A DNA stretch of 64,000 bases from Clostridia bacterium. GTDB taxonomy: Bacteria > Bacillota > Clostridia > Oscillospirales > CAG-272. Made by a program: the position numbers and the translations under genes. Location: contig JAFTYG010000003.1 in assembly GCA_017461365.1 (NCBI GenBank), positions 62,001-126,000 of the forward strand. Reading direction: 5' to 3'. The notes below the pieces were generated by a model. It did no database searches, was not told where the DNA came from, and saw only the letters and a program-made list of their open reading frames with translations. Of this stretch, positions 9,749 through 18,685 are shown one piece after another. The number at the start of each line of letters is the position of its first letter. Position 1 is the first letter of the stretch.

Positions 9749-10693
9749 GTGGACCGTAAAAAAGATGTATCGGACGGAATACAGAGGGCGATAGACGAAA
9801 ACCCGAATAAAACGATATTTTTTCCCGATGGAGAATATTTAATTGATAAGCCTGTTCTTACACCCGCCGATCCGGCAAAGAGTATATCTTTAAGGCTGGC
9901 TGATTTTGCCGTGTTGAGGGCGACTGATAGTTGGTCTTCCGAAGAGGCGATGGTTCGTCTTGGTGCTAAAGAGCCCGGAAATGACATATTTACTCCCGGT
10001 AGTAATTACGGTCTTGAGGGCGGTATAATTGATTGCCGAGGGCTTGCCAAGGGAATTTCCATTGATGGCGGAAGAGAAACTTATGTGAGAAATACTTCTG
10101 TTAAAAGCGCCGTTTGCGGACTTCATATCAAGTATGGAACAAATAGCGGTTCCTCTGACTCGGATATTTTCGGTGTGAATATAACAGGAACGGGTGAGAA
10201 AAATTCAATAGGTGTTCTTGTTGAAGGTCTTGACAATACGTTTACCAATATGCGTATAGGTAATGTATTTGTAGGTGTTGAGATAAGAAGCGGCGGAAAT
10301 ATTCTTCGTAATATCCATCCGCTTTATTACGTATCGTCAGCGTCGTATCCTCATTACGAGGAAAGCATAGGCTTTTTAGACTCGTTTGGTAGAAACAATT
10401 GGTTTGACACTTGCTATAGCGATCAGTTTGCAGTCGGGTTCAAAACCATTGCAGGGGGAAGTGTTTATTCAAACTGCTTCTGTTATTGGTACTCAACACA
10501 AGAAAAAAGTCATATTGCATTTAAATGTAACACGTCATTTTCAGGTAGAATAAGCGGTCTGCTCATTGGCGGAAAAGCGCCTGAGGGATCTGAAAATAGA
10601 TTTACAGAAGGCTTAACACTTACCGAAGATGCCGTGATAAGAGACGTTACCGTCAACGGTAAATTGTTATCTAGTGAAGCGCTATTAAAATAA
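9749..10693 (+). CDS. Right-handed beta-helix (pectate-lyase-like) protein lacking its normal start
   Basis: 314 residues from the first GTG. DVSDGIQRAIDENP followed by TIFFPDGEYLI is the entry strand of Pectate_lyase_3-type beta helices, and repeated short strands rich in Gly, Asn and Ile follow. No signal peptide is seen. The open frame continues upstream of the GTG to 9662 and still encodes family-like residues (YYVSITDYVEV), but contains no ATG, GTG or TTG; an ATA at 9689 overlaps the nfnB stop. So the gene either lost its start, starts at ATA, or starts at GTG 9749 with a clipped first strand. It has no recognisable catalytic residues to name a substrate. It lies 56 bases after nfnB with no promoter. 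Confidence 0.6.
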   Translation: MDRKKDVSDGIQRAIDENPNKTIFFPDGEYLIDKPVLTPADPAKSISLRLADFAVLRATDSWSSEEAMVRLGAKEPGNDIFTPGSNYGLEGGIIDCRGLAKGISIDGGRETYVRNTSVKSAVCGLHIKYGTNSGSSDSDIFGVNITGTGEKNSIGVLVEGLDNTFTNMRIGNVFVGVEIRSGGNILRNIHPLYYVSSASYPHYEESIGFLDSFGRNNWFDTCYSDQFAVGFKTIAGGSVYSNCFCYWYSTQEKSHIAFKCNTSFSGRISGLLIGGKAPEGSENRFTEGLTLTEDAVIRDVTVNGKLLSSEALLK

Positions 10694-10702
10694 TGTCATT
10701 AC

Positions 10703-10748
10703 AAAAATATCCTCCTTTACAGTTGATTCCGTAAAGGAGGATATTTTT
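10703..10748. terminator. Bidirectional terminator between convergent genes
   Basis: An 18-bp perfect stem: AAAAATATCCTCCTTTAC at 10703-10720 pairs with its complement at 10731-10748 around a 10-base loop. The A/T ends give a U-run in both directions, serving the beta-helix gene on the plus strand and the UPF0291-pheT side on the minus strand. It overlaps the stop codon of the minus-strand gene. Confidence 0.92.
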
Positions 10749-10950
10749 ATTTGTCTTTCTTGAGAGACTTGCGAGAGCCGTCGGGATATTGAATAACGGT
10801 ATTGTCCAGCATTGCGCCGAAGGATGCCCTTATCTCGTTGATATACTCTTGACGAAGCGCAGCTTGCTCTACTTTTTCCTCTTCTGTAAGCTCTGTTTCC
10901 TTCGATTTTTTTGCAAGCTCATTGATCCTGTTAAGCTTTTCTTTTTCCAT
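10747..10950 (-). CDS. UPF0291/DUF896 (YnzC-like) small protein
   Basis: 67-residue protein of the UPF0291 family. RINELAKKSKETELTEEEKVEQAALRQEYI is reduced here to its key parts: RINELAKK, an LTEEE turn, and AALRQEYI, the three-helix bundle signature. B. subtilis YnzC belongs to this family; its role is not established, though it has been tied to the SOS-linked yneAB-ynzC region. It lies 10 bases after the pheT stop on the same strand, so it is probably the last gene of the phe cluster. The reading frame ends inside the bidirectional terminator. Confidence 0.85.
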   Translation of the reverse strand: MEKEKLNRINELAKKSKETELTEEEKVEQAALRQEYINEIRASFGAMLDNTVIQYPDGSRKSLKKDK

Positions 10951-10960
10951 TTTGCGACCT

Positions 10961-13354
10961 TTAAGCGCGAAGTGTGATATTAAACGCTTTATTGAGAGCG
11001 GTCAATATCTTTGTGCTTATCTTTTCCGCCTCTTCAACAGTAAGTGTTCTATCCGAAGCACGGAGGGTTACACGAATGGAAACAGATTTTTTATTTTCTC
11101 CGACCTGAGGACCGCGATAAATATCGAAAAGCGCTACCGATTCAACAAGCTTTCCGCCTGCCTTGCTCATTTCTTCCTCAATGACACCTACTTCAATATC
11201 CTCATCGCAAACAAATGAGAAATCACGGGTGGTTGCAGGGAACTTGGGCAGAGGAGTATAAAGCTTTTCGGTCGCCATCATAGAAAAGATAGCTTCAAAA
11301 TCAAGCTCAGCCGCATAAACGTCACAATCTACGCCATAGTTTTGCATAACAAGAGGATGCACCTGACCAAGAATACCTACCTGTTTTCCGCCTACATAAA
11401 TACGGGCGCATCTGCCGGGATGATAAGAAGGATCATTGGCTTCGGAACGAATGGTGTAATTATCAATACCTGCAACTTTCAATACGTTTTCGCATACGCC
11501 CTTGAGCACGAAGAAATCGCAATCACCGTACATACCGACAGATACTACCTTATTTTCGTTAGGAAGAGTATCAATGCCTGTGGGAATATATACGGTAGCT
11601 ATTTCAAACAAACGGACATTTTCATTGTTGAAGTTATAGTTTCTCGCAATTACCTCAAGCATAGAGGGCAGAGAAAGAGTTCTCATTACGCTTGTATCCT
11701 CCCCGAGAGGATTGGAGATAACTACGGAATTTCTAAGCACACTATCGGCAGCAAGACGTACTTTATCGTAATATTTTGGGCTGATAAACGAGAATGTCTG
11801 TATCTGATTTATTCCCATTCCGCACATCGCATTTTCAAGATCGACCTCAAACTGCTGCTTGGGAGTTCTTCCGCCCTGCGTCATTTCGCCCTTGATAAGC
11901 GTTGATCTGATCTTGTTATAACCGTAAATGCGCGCGATCTCCTCGGCAATATCGTTCATACAACCAAGATCGGCGCGGAAAGACGGAGGAATGAGCGTGT
12001 CTCCTTCAACCTTAACCTCGAGAGCTTCGAGCGTCTTTTTCATGTCCTCGGCTGAAACATCTGTTCCGAGAAAGCTATTTATCTTTTCACAATCGAAATC
12101 AAGTACGACAGGCTCTGCCTTTGTGGGATAAACATCAATATACTCATTTACTACCTCGCCCGCACCAAGCAGTTCAATAAGCTCACAAGCTCTTTCAAGT
12201 CCGCCAAAGCAATTTTCGGGATCAAGTCCTTTTTCATATCTTGCTGAGCTCTCGGTACGCATACCGTTCTTTTTAGCAGTAACTCGTACAGATGCGCCGT
12301 TGAAGCAAGCAGACTCAAAGACGATAGTTTTTGTATCATCCTTGATTTCACTGTTTGCTCCGCCCATAACACCAGCAAGGGCAACTGCGCGATCCTTATC
12401 GGCAATTACGAGCATATCGGAATTAAGGGTATGGTCCTGGTCATCAAGCGACTTAAAGCTTTCATTTTCAAGGGCTCTGCGTACAACTATCGAAGAACCG
12501 TTGAGACAACTGTAATCGAATGCGTGCATAGGCTGACCGTATTCAAGCATAACATAGTTAGTTATATCAACTATATTATTGATAGGTCTTACACCGCTTG
12601 CGCGGAGACGCATACGAAGCCAAAGAGGAGAAGGCTCTATCTTTACGTTCTTCACAACTCTTGCCATGTATCTGTAACAAAGATCGGGGGCGTCAATCTT
12701 GACGGAAAGATAATTTCCAATCTTATCACCATCGTTTGCGCAGTTTACTTTGGGCGTATGAAGCTTCAAGGGACGATTAAATGATACGGCTGTCTCTCTT
12801 GCAAGTCCTATGACCGAGAGGCAATCGGGACGGTTTGAGGTTATCTCGAACTCAACAACAGTATCGTTGAGCATAAGAGCCTCTCTGATGTCCATACCGA
12901 TCTTGTCAGCATAAGTATCATCGAGTATCAAAATACCGTTAGGCTCCTTGCCCGGCATATCGTGCTCGGTAAGCTCAAGCTCACCCATAGAGCAGAGCAT
13001 TCCGTCAGATTGAACGCCTCTGAGCTTTCCTGATTTGATAACAACGTTTCCCGGGAGCTTAGCCACGGGAATAGCCGCGGGAACGATAGCGCCTTCAAAT
13101 ACGTTCTGTGCGCCTGTAACGATCTGAGAGATCTTTCCGTTTCCTATATCTACCTGACATATTTGCAGATGGTCGCTGTTTTCGTGAGGTGTGATCTTGA
13201 GTATCTTTGCAACAACGACATTTTCAATATTACCGCCGAGCTCTTCAAAGCACTCAACTTTAGAGCCTGTATCTGTCATTCTATCGCAGTAATCCTTAGA
13301 AGAAACGTCGCTGACATCCACAAAATCAGACAGCCAATTTCTTGATAAATTCAT
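10961..13354 (-). CDS. pheT: Phenylalanine-tRNA ligase beta subunit
   Basis: 797 residues, normal for PheT. The N-terminus (MNLSRNWLSDFVDV) leads into a tRNA-binding EMAP-like domain (residues about 40-150), the B3/4 editing domain, B5, the catalytic-like core and a C-terminal anticodon-binding domain (FPATTRDFSFVCDEDI). It forms the alpha2-beta2 enzyme with PheS that charges tRNA-Phe and edits Tyr-tRNA-Phe. AGGAGT lies just before the ATG. An SDR gene separates it from pheS, which is unusual. Confidence 0.97.
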   Translation of the reverse strand: MNLSRNWLSDFVDVSDVSSKDYCDRMTDTGSKVECFEELGGNIENVVVAKILKITPHENSDHLQICQVDIGNGKISQIVTGAQNVFEGAIVPAAIPVAKLPGNVVIKSGKLRGVQSDGMLCSMGELELTEHDMPGKEPNGILILDDTYADKIGMDIREALMLNDTVVEFEITSNRPDCLSVIGLARETAVSFNRPLKLHTPKVNCANDGDKIGNYLSVKIDAPDLCYRYMARVVKNVKIEPSPLWLRMRLRASGVRPINNIVDITNYVMLEYGQPMHAFDYSCLNGSSIVVRRALENESFKSLDDQDHTLNSDMLVIADKDRAVALAGVMGGANSEIKDDTKTIVFESACFNGASVRVTAKKNGMRTESSARYEKGLDPENCFGGLERACELIELLGAGEVVNEYIDVYPTKAEPVVLDFDCEKINSFLGTDVSAEDMKKTLEALEVKVEGDTLIPPSFRADLGCMNDIAEEIARIYGYNKIRSTLIKGEMTQGGRTPKQQFEVDLENAMCGMGINQIQTFSFISPKYYDKVRLAADSVLRNSVVISNPLGEDTSVMRTLSLPSMLEVIARNYNFNNENVRLFEIATVYIPTGIDTLPNENKVVSVGMYGDCDFFVLKGVCENVLKVAGIDNYTIRSEANDPSYHPGRCARIYVGGKQVGILGQVHPLVMQNYGVDCDVYAAELDFEAIFSMMATEKLYTPLPKFPATTRDFSFVCDEDIEVGVIEEEMSKAGGKLVESVALFDIYRGPQVGENKKSVSIRVTLRASDRTLTVEEAEKISTKILTALNKAFNITLRA

Positions 13355-13388
13355 TTTTTAACTCCTACGTTACGAATTGATTTTAATA

Positions 13389-14195
13389 TCAGCCTCTTGT
13401 CTTTCCGCCCGCAACGTTAAGTGTTACGCCATGGATGTAAGAAGCCTGCTCGCTTGCCATAAATGCGACTGTCGAAGCAACCTCTGAAAGCTTACCCGAA
13501 CGTCCGAGAGGTGTTGTACCTGTCTTGCTGTATCCTGCTCTGAGCTGATCAACGGTAATGCCTCTTGTATATGCAAGGGCTGTTTCGTAGGAAATGGTAC
13601 GGAGACCTGTTGCTTCAAGGATACCGGGAGCGATACCTACAACACGGATGTTCTTCTTACCAAGCTCCTTAGCCCAAGAACGCGTAAGAGCGTTGACAGC
13701 AGCCTTGGATGCCGCATATACACTCTGTCCCTCGGAGCCCTCGAGACCGCATTCAGAGGACATATTGACGATAACTCCGCCACCGTTTTTAACCATTACT
13801 CTTGCAGCTTCCTGAGAGCAGAAGAAAAGGCCCTTAACGTTTACGTTCATAACCTTATCCCAAACAGACTCATCAAGTTCATACTGACCTGCTTCATCAA
13901 CAAGAAGTCGGGGAATATTTATTCCTGCGTTATTTACGAGAATATCAACGGTTCCAAAGGTCTCAACCGCCTTGTCAACCATATTCTTAACGCTTTCACG
14001 CGACGTAACGTCAGTGGGAACGTAGAGCACCTGTCCAGCCTTTGCGTCCTTGAATTCGGGAGCAGTGGGATTTATGTCGCATACTACAACGTTAGCGCCG
14101 TCGCGAATGAATTCTTCAACCGTTGCATATCCGATACCAGATGCTCCACCTGTGATAATAACTGTCTTATTTTCAAGATTTAACCAATTGCTCAT
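13389..14195 (-). CDS. Short-chain dehydrogenase, sorbitol-6-phosphate 2-dehydrogenase-like
   Basis: 268-residue classical SDR. It has the nucleotide site TGGASGIG near residue 16, VNNAGIN near 88, and the catalytic Ser-Tyr-Lys set (NMSSEC ... YAASKAA). The segments SNWLNLENK, EATGLRTISYE and AGYSKTGTTPLGRSGKLSEV, plus the GGKTRG end, closely resemble the sorbitol-6-phosphate dehydrogenases of Gram-positive bacteria that make fructose 6-phosphate, so a sugar-phosphate or polyol substrate is likely but not proved. AAAGGAG precedes the start. It lies between pheS (48 bases) and pheT (34 bases), on the same strand, so it should be transcribed with them and fall under the Phe T-box. No sugar transporter accompanies it. 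Confidence 0.85.
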   Translation of the reverse strand: MSNWLNLENKTVIITGGASGIGYATVEEFIRDGANVVVCDINPTAPEFKDAKAGQVLYVPTDVTSRESVKNMVDKAVETFGTVDILVNNAGINIPRLLVDEAGQYELDESVWDKVMNVNVKGLFFCSQEAARVMVKNGGGVIVNMSSECGLEGSEGQSVYAASKAAVNALTRSWAKELGKKNIRVVGIAPGILEATGLRTISYETALAYTRGITVDQLRAGYSKTGTTPLGRSGKLSEVASTVAFMASEQASYIHGVTLNVAGGKTRG

Positions 14196-14243
14196 TATTC
14201 ATTTCTCCTTTAGTATTTATTATTTTAATATTTTTTGTTAAGT

Positions 14244-15257
14244 TTAAAACTGTTCAAGGAAACGAACGTCATTTTCGTAAAGCAGACGCATATCGTCAAT
14301 GCCGAACTGCTTCATAGCAAGTCGTTCAATACCCATACCGAATGCAAATCCGCTGTACACCTCGGGATCTATGCCGCAGTTTGATAGTACAAACGGATGT
14401 ACCATTCCCGCGCCGAGTATCTCTATCCATCCCTCATTCTTGCAGACGCGGCATCCTTTTCCACCGCAGACAAAGCAAGATACGTCTATTTCTGCCGAAG
14501 GCTCTGTGAAGGGGAAGTGATGCGGGCGGAAGCGAAGTCTCGTATTTTCACCGAAGAATTCCTTTGCAAAGGTCTCCATCATACCTTTCCAATCCCCCAT
14601 TGTAACGCCTTTATCGACTACAAGTCCCTCTACCTGGTGGAAGAGCGGGGAGTGCGTTGCGTCAACGGCATCCGAACGGTAAACACGTCCGGGAGAGATA
14701 ACTCTTATGGGAGGCTTCTGCTTTTCCATTGTTCTTACCTGAACGGGAGAGGTCTGCGAACGGAGAAGAATATTTTCCGTGATGTAAAATGTATCCTGCG
14801 TATCACGCGCGGGATGGTTGGGAGGAATATTAAGTGCCTGGAAGTTGTAGTAATCATACTCTACCTCAGGGCCCTCTGCGATTGAAAATCCCATTCCGAT
14901 GAAGATGTCCTCGATCCTTCTTTGTACCGCGGTAAGAGGATGGATATGTCCGATCTTTGATGCGGTAGCGGGAAGTGTTACGTCTATCTTTTCGGATTTC
15001 AGTTTTTCCTCCAACTGTTTTTGCTTCAAAAGCTGTACTTTTTCAGCAAGAGCTTTTTCGATAGCGCTTCGTACCTCGTTGGCAAGCTGACCGATCACAG
15101 GTCTTTCTTCACTTGACAACGCTCCCATACCGCGCAACACAGAGGTAAGCTCACCCTTTTTTCCCAGATACTGAATACGGATCTGCTCAATATCGGCATC
15201 TGAAGCTTCAATAGCAGACAACGCATTTTCTCTGATACGCTGCAATGTTTCTTTCAT
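14244..15257 (-). CDS. pheS: Phenylalanine-tRNA ligase alpha subunit
   Basis: 337 residues, a class II synthetase catalytic subunit. An N-terminal coiled coil (about 1-90) precedes the motif 2 and 3 core. [40 protein letters not shown] and [13 protein letters not shown] are the standard PheS signatures. It forms the heterotetramer with PheT. Transcription starts about 290 bases upstream and passes through a T-box leader that should sense uncharged tRNA-Phe. Confidence 0.97.
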   Translation of the reverse strand: MKETLQRIRENALSAIEASDADIEQIRIQYLGKKGELTSVLRGMGALSSEERPVIGQLANEVRSAIEKALAEKVQLLKQKQLEEKLKSEKIDVTLPATASKIGHIHPLTAVQRRIEDIFIGMGFSIAEGPEVEYDYYNFQALNIPPNHPARDTQDTFYITENILLRSQTSPVQVRTMEKQKPPIRVISPGRVYRSDAVDATHSPLFHQVEGLVVDKGVTMGDWKGMMETFAKEFFGENTRLRFRPHHFPFTEPSAEIDVSCFVCGGKGCRVCKNEGWIEILGAGMVHPFVLSNCGIDPEVYSGFAFGMGIERLAMKQFGIDDMRLLYENDVRFLEQF

Positions 15258-15310
15258 TGAATTGCCCTTTCTTTAATTTTGATTATTGTATAAGCATAAA
15301 AATAATAAAA

Positions 15311-15546
15311 CCCCGTCCTACAAATAATAGGACGGGGAAAATACACCGCGGTACCACCTAAATTTTGATAATAAATATCAACACTCAAATAACGGTAACG
15401 GCGTTGTCCGTACCAAGCTATTTTTCACAAGAATTTCACTCGGTCTGCTCCGAAGGGAAATGCAGAAATTCTCTCTGTAACCGCTCTCAGCGTATGCGAT
15501 CTCTCTGTAACAGATTGCAGAAAACTGCCGACTTCATCATAGCATT
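15311..15546 (-). promoter_or_regulatory. T-box leader of pheS (tRNA-Phe sensing)
   Basis: Read on the minus strand, the leader carries the conserved T-box AGGTGGTACCGCG (15347-15359), which pairs with the uncharged tRNA acceptor end. It is followed by the terminator stem CCCCGTCCTA (15328-15337) with TAGGACGGGG (15311-15320) and a TTTTATTATTTTT run. Stem I near 15430-15540 includes ACAGAGAGA-type AG-bulge sequences. A UUC that could be the Phe specifier lies at 15431-15433; this codon placement is tentative. Confidence 0.93.
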
Positions 15547-15552
15547 TAAGAT

Positions 15553-15581
15553 ATTATACCACAACAGTTCGTTTTTTTCAA
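15553..15581 (-). promoter_or_regulatory. Sigma-A promoter of the pheS T-box operon
   Basis: On the minus strand TTGAAA (15576-15581), a 17-base spacer ending in TGTGG, and TATAAT (15553-15558). It begins only 18 bases after the gpmI stop, so the leader starts almost directly behind gpmI. Confidence 0.85.
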
Positions 15582-15598
15582 TAGATTTTCAAAAAAAA

Positions 15599-17254
15599 TC
15601 AGAATTTAATAATACTTTCATCCCACATATCGGGAGCTTCATAGCCCATAAGATTTACCATTGTAGCGGCTACGTTGGAAAGACCGAAGCTTCCGTTATC
15701 ATCCTTGACAGTGTAGCTATCGGAATAGAAATTATCATAAATTATGCAGGGAACGGGATTGAGCGTGTGGCTCGTTTTTGCCTTGAAATTACCGTTTTTA
15801 TCCGCCTTGGGCATCCCCGTTTTCTTGTCGATCTCATACATTTCGTCAGCGTTTCCGTGATCGGCGGTAATAAGAGCAACACCTTTTGCCTTATCTACTG
15901 CGGCGATAATTCTTGCAAGCTGAAGATCAAGCGCCTCCATGGAGCATCTTGTAGCAAGGAGAGAGCCTGTGTGACCAACCATGTCTCCGTTGGGGAAGTT
16001 TACACGCAAGTACTGATACTTGCCGGACTCGATGCACTCGATCAGCTTGTCTGTGATCTCTGCGCACTTCATCCAAGGTCTCTGTTCAAAGGGAACTACA
16101 TCGGAGGGAATTTCGATATACGTCTCAAGCTCCTCGGAGAACTTACCCGAACGGTTACCGTTCCAGAAGTAGGTTACATGACCGTATTTCTGTGTCTCGG
16201 AGATAGCGAGCTGATTTACACCTGCATTTGCAAGATATTCGCTCATGGTGTTTGTGATCTCGGGAGGAGATACGAGGTATCTCTGAGGAATATGGAGGTC
16301 ACCATCGTATTCAAGCATTCCCGCATATACAACAGAGGGAACTCTCTTACGGTCGAATTTATCAAATGCGCCTTCGGGAGCATCGAATGCCTTGGATATT
16401 TCGATGGAACGGTCGCCGCGGAAATTGTAGAATATCACGCTGTCGCCGTCATTTATCGTTCCAACAGGCTTACCATCCTCAGCTATAACAAACGGAGGAA
16501 GATCCTGGTCGATTACCTTGAGCTCTTCTCTGTACGTATTTACGGCTTCAGCAGCACTTGCGAAAGTTCTGCCTTCACCAAGCACGTGTGTCTGCCAGCC
16601 TCTGTCTACCATAGACCAGTCTGCCTCGTATCTGTCCATGGTTATCTTCATACGTCCTCCGCCCGATGCGATTTTAATGTCGAAATCGGCAGAACGAAGA
16701 TCTGCGATAAAGCCTTCAAACGGTTCGATATATTCAAGCGCACTTGTCTCACCGACGTCACGACCGTCAATAAGAATGTGAATTCTTACCTTGTTGATGC
16801 CCTCGCTCTTTGCCTGAACTATCATAGCCTTTAAGTGGTCGATATGAGAGTGAACGTTACCGTCGGAGAAAAGACCGAGGAAGTGAAGTGTGCTTGCGTT
16901 AGCCTTTACGTTAGAGACTACTGTTTTCCAAGTATCTGAAGCAAACATTTTACCGCTCTCGATAGATTGAGAAACAAGCTTTGCGCCTTGAGCGAACACC
17001 TGACCTGCACCAAGCGCGTTATGTCCGACCTCGGAGTTACCCATATCATCGTCAGAGGGAAGTCCAACTGCTGTTCCGTGAGCCTTGAGCTTTACTGTGG
17101 GATATTTCTCCATAAGCATATCAAGAGTAGGAGTATATGCGCCCTTAACAGCATTTGCTATCGTATCGGGAGCAATTCCGACACCGTCCATTACAATGGT
17201 AAGGACGGGACCTTGTACGCCGTCAAATTTTGAAAGTTTTTTCAATTCTGCCAT
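15599..17254 (-). CDS. gpmI: 2,3-bisphosphoglycerate-independent phosphoglycerate mutase
   Basis: 551 residues, alkaline-phosphatase superfamily enzyme that interconverts 3- and 2-phosphoglycerate using two Mn ions. Metal and catalytic motifs are present: IVMDGVGI at the N-terminus, MGNSEVGHNALGAG with the phosphoacceptor Ser, HSHIDHLKAMI, DGRDVGETSALEYI, ITADHGNADEM and KTSHTLNPVP. It is about 40 residues longer than the 510-residue B. subtilis enzyme; the extra length is spread over loops. GGAGG lies 5 bases before the ATG. It is a single-gene unit with its own promoter, next to the phe cluster. Confidence 0.96.
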   Translation of the reverse strand: MAELKKLSKFDGVQGPVLTIVMDGVGIAPDTIANAVKGAYTPTLDMLMEKYPTVKLKAHGTAVGLPSDDDMGNSEVGHNALGAGQVFAQGAKLVSQSIESGKMFASDTWKTVVSNVKANASTLHFLGLFSDGNVHSHIDHLKAMIVQAKSEGINKVRIHILIDGRDVGETSALEYIEPFEGFIADLRSADFDIKIASGGGRMKITMDRYEADWSMVDRGWQTHVLGEGRTFASAAEAVNTYREELKVIDQDLPPFVIAEDGKPVGTINDGDSVIFYNFRGDRSIEISKAFDAPEGAFDKFDRKRVPSVVYAGMLEYDGDLHIPQRYLVSPPEITNTMSEYLANAGVNQLAISETQKYGHVTYFWNGNRSGKFSEELETYIEIPSDVVPFEQRPWMKCAEITDKLIECIESGKYQYLRVNFPNGDMVGHTGSLLATRCSMEALDLQLARIIAAVDKAKGVALITADHGNADEMYEIDKKTGMPKADKNGNFKAKTSHTLNPVPCIIYDNFYSDSYTVKDDNGSFGLSNVAATMVNLMGYEAPDMWDESIIKF

Positions 17255-17297
17255 TTCAGCCTCCTAAAATTATAGAAATATTATTCCAATCTTATAT

Positions 17298-17326
17298 ATT
17301 ATACATCCATTTTGGATTTTTTTCAA
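17298..17326 (-). promoter_or_regulatory. Sigma-A promoter of gpmI
   Basis: On the minus strand TTGAAA (17321-17326), 17-base spacer, TATAAT (17298-17303). The start would be about 35-45 bases upstream of the gpmI ATG. Confidence 0.8.
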
Positions 17327-17388
17327 GTAGATATTTAAAATAAATAAAATATTTTTCCAAAATCATATCTGCAATTCACACAAATCGC

Positions 17389-17417
17389 TTGAATTTATAT
17401 CGAGTTTTTGATATAAT
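17389..17417 (+). promoter_or_regulatory. Intact sigma-A promoter before a broken acetyltransferase gene
   Basis: TTGAAT (17389-17394), 17-base spacer, TATAAT (17412-17417). It is followed after 20 bases by the truncated GNAT frame at 17438, which has no ribosome binding site. Confidence 0.7.
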
Positions 17418-17437
17418 TATATATCATATCAAATTAA

Positions 17438-17799
17438 ATGTCCGAAGATCATATTTTTATAGGTGCGTATAATGAAGGTAAATGCATCGGACTTGCCATT
17501 ATGAAACACGAATGGTTCAAATATATGTATTTGTATGACTTGAAAGTAAACAGTGCTTACCGAGGTAAAGGTATTGGCGATATGCTTATTGATAAATGCA
17601 AAGAAGTAGCGTTTTTACACGGCTATCGAGGCGTTTATACGCAAGGACAGAAAATAATCTCGAAGCGTGTAAGTTCTACTTAAAATGCGGATTTCAGATT
17701 GGTGGAGTCAATACTTTTATTTACAACGGAACGTCGCAGGAGGATAAGAAGGACATCTTTTTCTATATCGATACGTATATGTCTCAATGTAATGGATAG
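17438..17799 (+). pseudogene. GNAT-family N-acetyltransferase remnant (5' truncated and frameshifted)
   Basis: The first frame (17438 to about 17650) encodes the middle of a GNAT fold resembling streptothricin acetyltransferases: GAYNEGKCIGLAIM, a YLYDLKVN strand and the acetyl-CoA loop YRGKGIGDMLIDK. The match then jumps to the +2 frame (TENNLEACKFYLKCGFQIGG ... DIFFYID), which carries the C-terminal half. A missing base near 17647-17650, where CAG is directly followed by AAAATAATC, explains the switch. About 60 N-terminal residues expected for the family are absent and no ribosome binding site precedes the first ATG. The gene is therefore probably dead, although its promoter is intact. Confidence 0.75.
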
Positions 17800-17932
17800 C
17801 AATGAGGATGGCAAACGCTTTTGGACAAACCGAGGTTGGGATAAGAATGACTTTCTCAGCTTTTACAGCAAATCGATTACGGATAAAGAAAATTTGCCTT
17901 TGTTTGAGTCAAAACAACAAATTACTAATTGA
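17792..17932 (+). pseudogene. Short C-terminal gene fragment, possibly acetyltransferase-related
   Basis: A 46-codon frame overlapping the end of the GNAT remnant by 8 bases encodes a charged, aromatic-rich piece (GKRFWTNRGWDKNDFLSFYSKS). FWxxRGW followed by FLxFYSK looks like the end of a GNAT protein, but the fragment is too short to be sure. No ribosome binding site is seen. Most likely debris from the same decayed region. Confidence 0.3.
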
Positions 17933-17967
17933 CAATGATACGTAAGATACATAAGGGAGAACAACGA

Positions 17968-18555
17968 ATGAGTAATAAAATAAGATGCAGTTGGCTAAAT
18001 TTGAACAATGAGGTGTATGTCAAGTACCACGACGAAGAATGGGGGCGCCCTTTGTATGACGACAGAAAGCTCTATGAGCTTTTGATTTTGGAATGCTTTC
18101 AGGCGGGGCTTTCTTGGGAATGTGTCTTAAATAAGCGCGAAAAATTCCGCGCTGCCTTCGATAACTTCGACATTAACAAAATTGTTGCATATGACGATAC
18201 GAAAAAGCAGGAGCTTATGAATGATCCCAGTATTATCCGCAACCGCTTGAAGATCAACGCCGCAGTGAATAACAGTGTCGTTTTCAAGGCAATTCAGGAT
18301 GAATACGGCTCATTTTCAAACTACATATGGTCGTTTACCGACAATAAGGTAGTTATAGAGGAATTTACCGTAAGAACGACATCTCCGCTGTCTGATGCCA
18401 TCTCAAAGGATCTGAAAAAGCGCGGTATGACCTTCGTAGGCTCAACTATAATTTATTCCTTCTTGCAGTCTATGGGTGTAATAAACGGACACTCAAAAGA
18501 TTGTATGTGCTACCGTGCTTGTTTTGGAAAATACCGAAATTCTTTCATTTCGTAA
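17968..18555 (+). CDS. tag: DNA-3-methyladenine glycosylase I
   Basis: 195 residues. Tag removes 3-methyladenine from alkylated DNA. The zinc-snap residues are all visible: the Cys of RCSWL, the His of YHDEEWG near residue 21, and GHSKDC at the C-terminus. The helix-hairpin-helix core with LFELL-type FQAGLSWECVL and the NRLKINAAVNN segment are typical. An upstream in-frame ATG at 17929 exists, but AAGGGAG at 17953-17959 correctly spaces the ATG at 17968. It sits in a region of gene fragments and may itself be an accessory gene. Confidence 0.92.
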   Translation: MSNKIRCSWLNLNNEVYVKYHDEEWGRPLYDDRKLYELLILECFQAGLSWECVLNKREKFRAAFDNFDINKIVAYDDTKKQELMNDPSIIRNRLKINAAVNNSVVFKAIQDEYGSFSNYIWSFTDNKVVIEEFTVRTTSPLSDAISKDLKKRGMTFVGSTIIYSFLQSMGVINGHSKDCMCYRACFGKYRNSFIS

Positions 18556-18685
18556 AGACGATGCCGGAAATGATGTAACCTTTAAAGGCGGTATTTTTAC
18601 AAAAAGATATTCGCAATGAAGCAATTATAGAATTTTTACAAGTTATTAAAAGGGATAAATATTTATTACGGACTTTGGACTCAAG

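Noticed and set aside
15365..16834. A 489-codon plus-strand frame opposite gpmI
   Set aside because: Antisense of a certain gene; composition is that of a shadow frame and it starts inside the pheS T-box leader.
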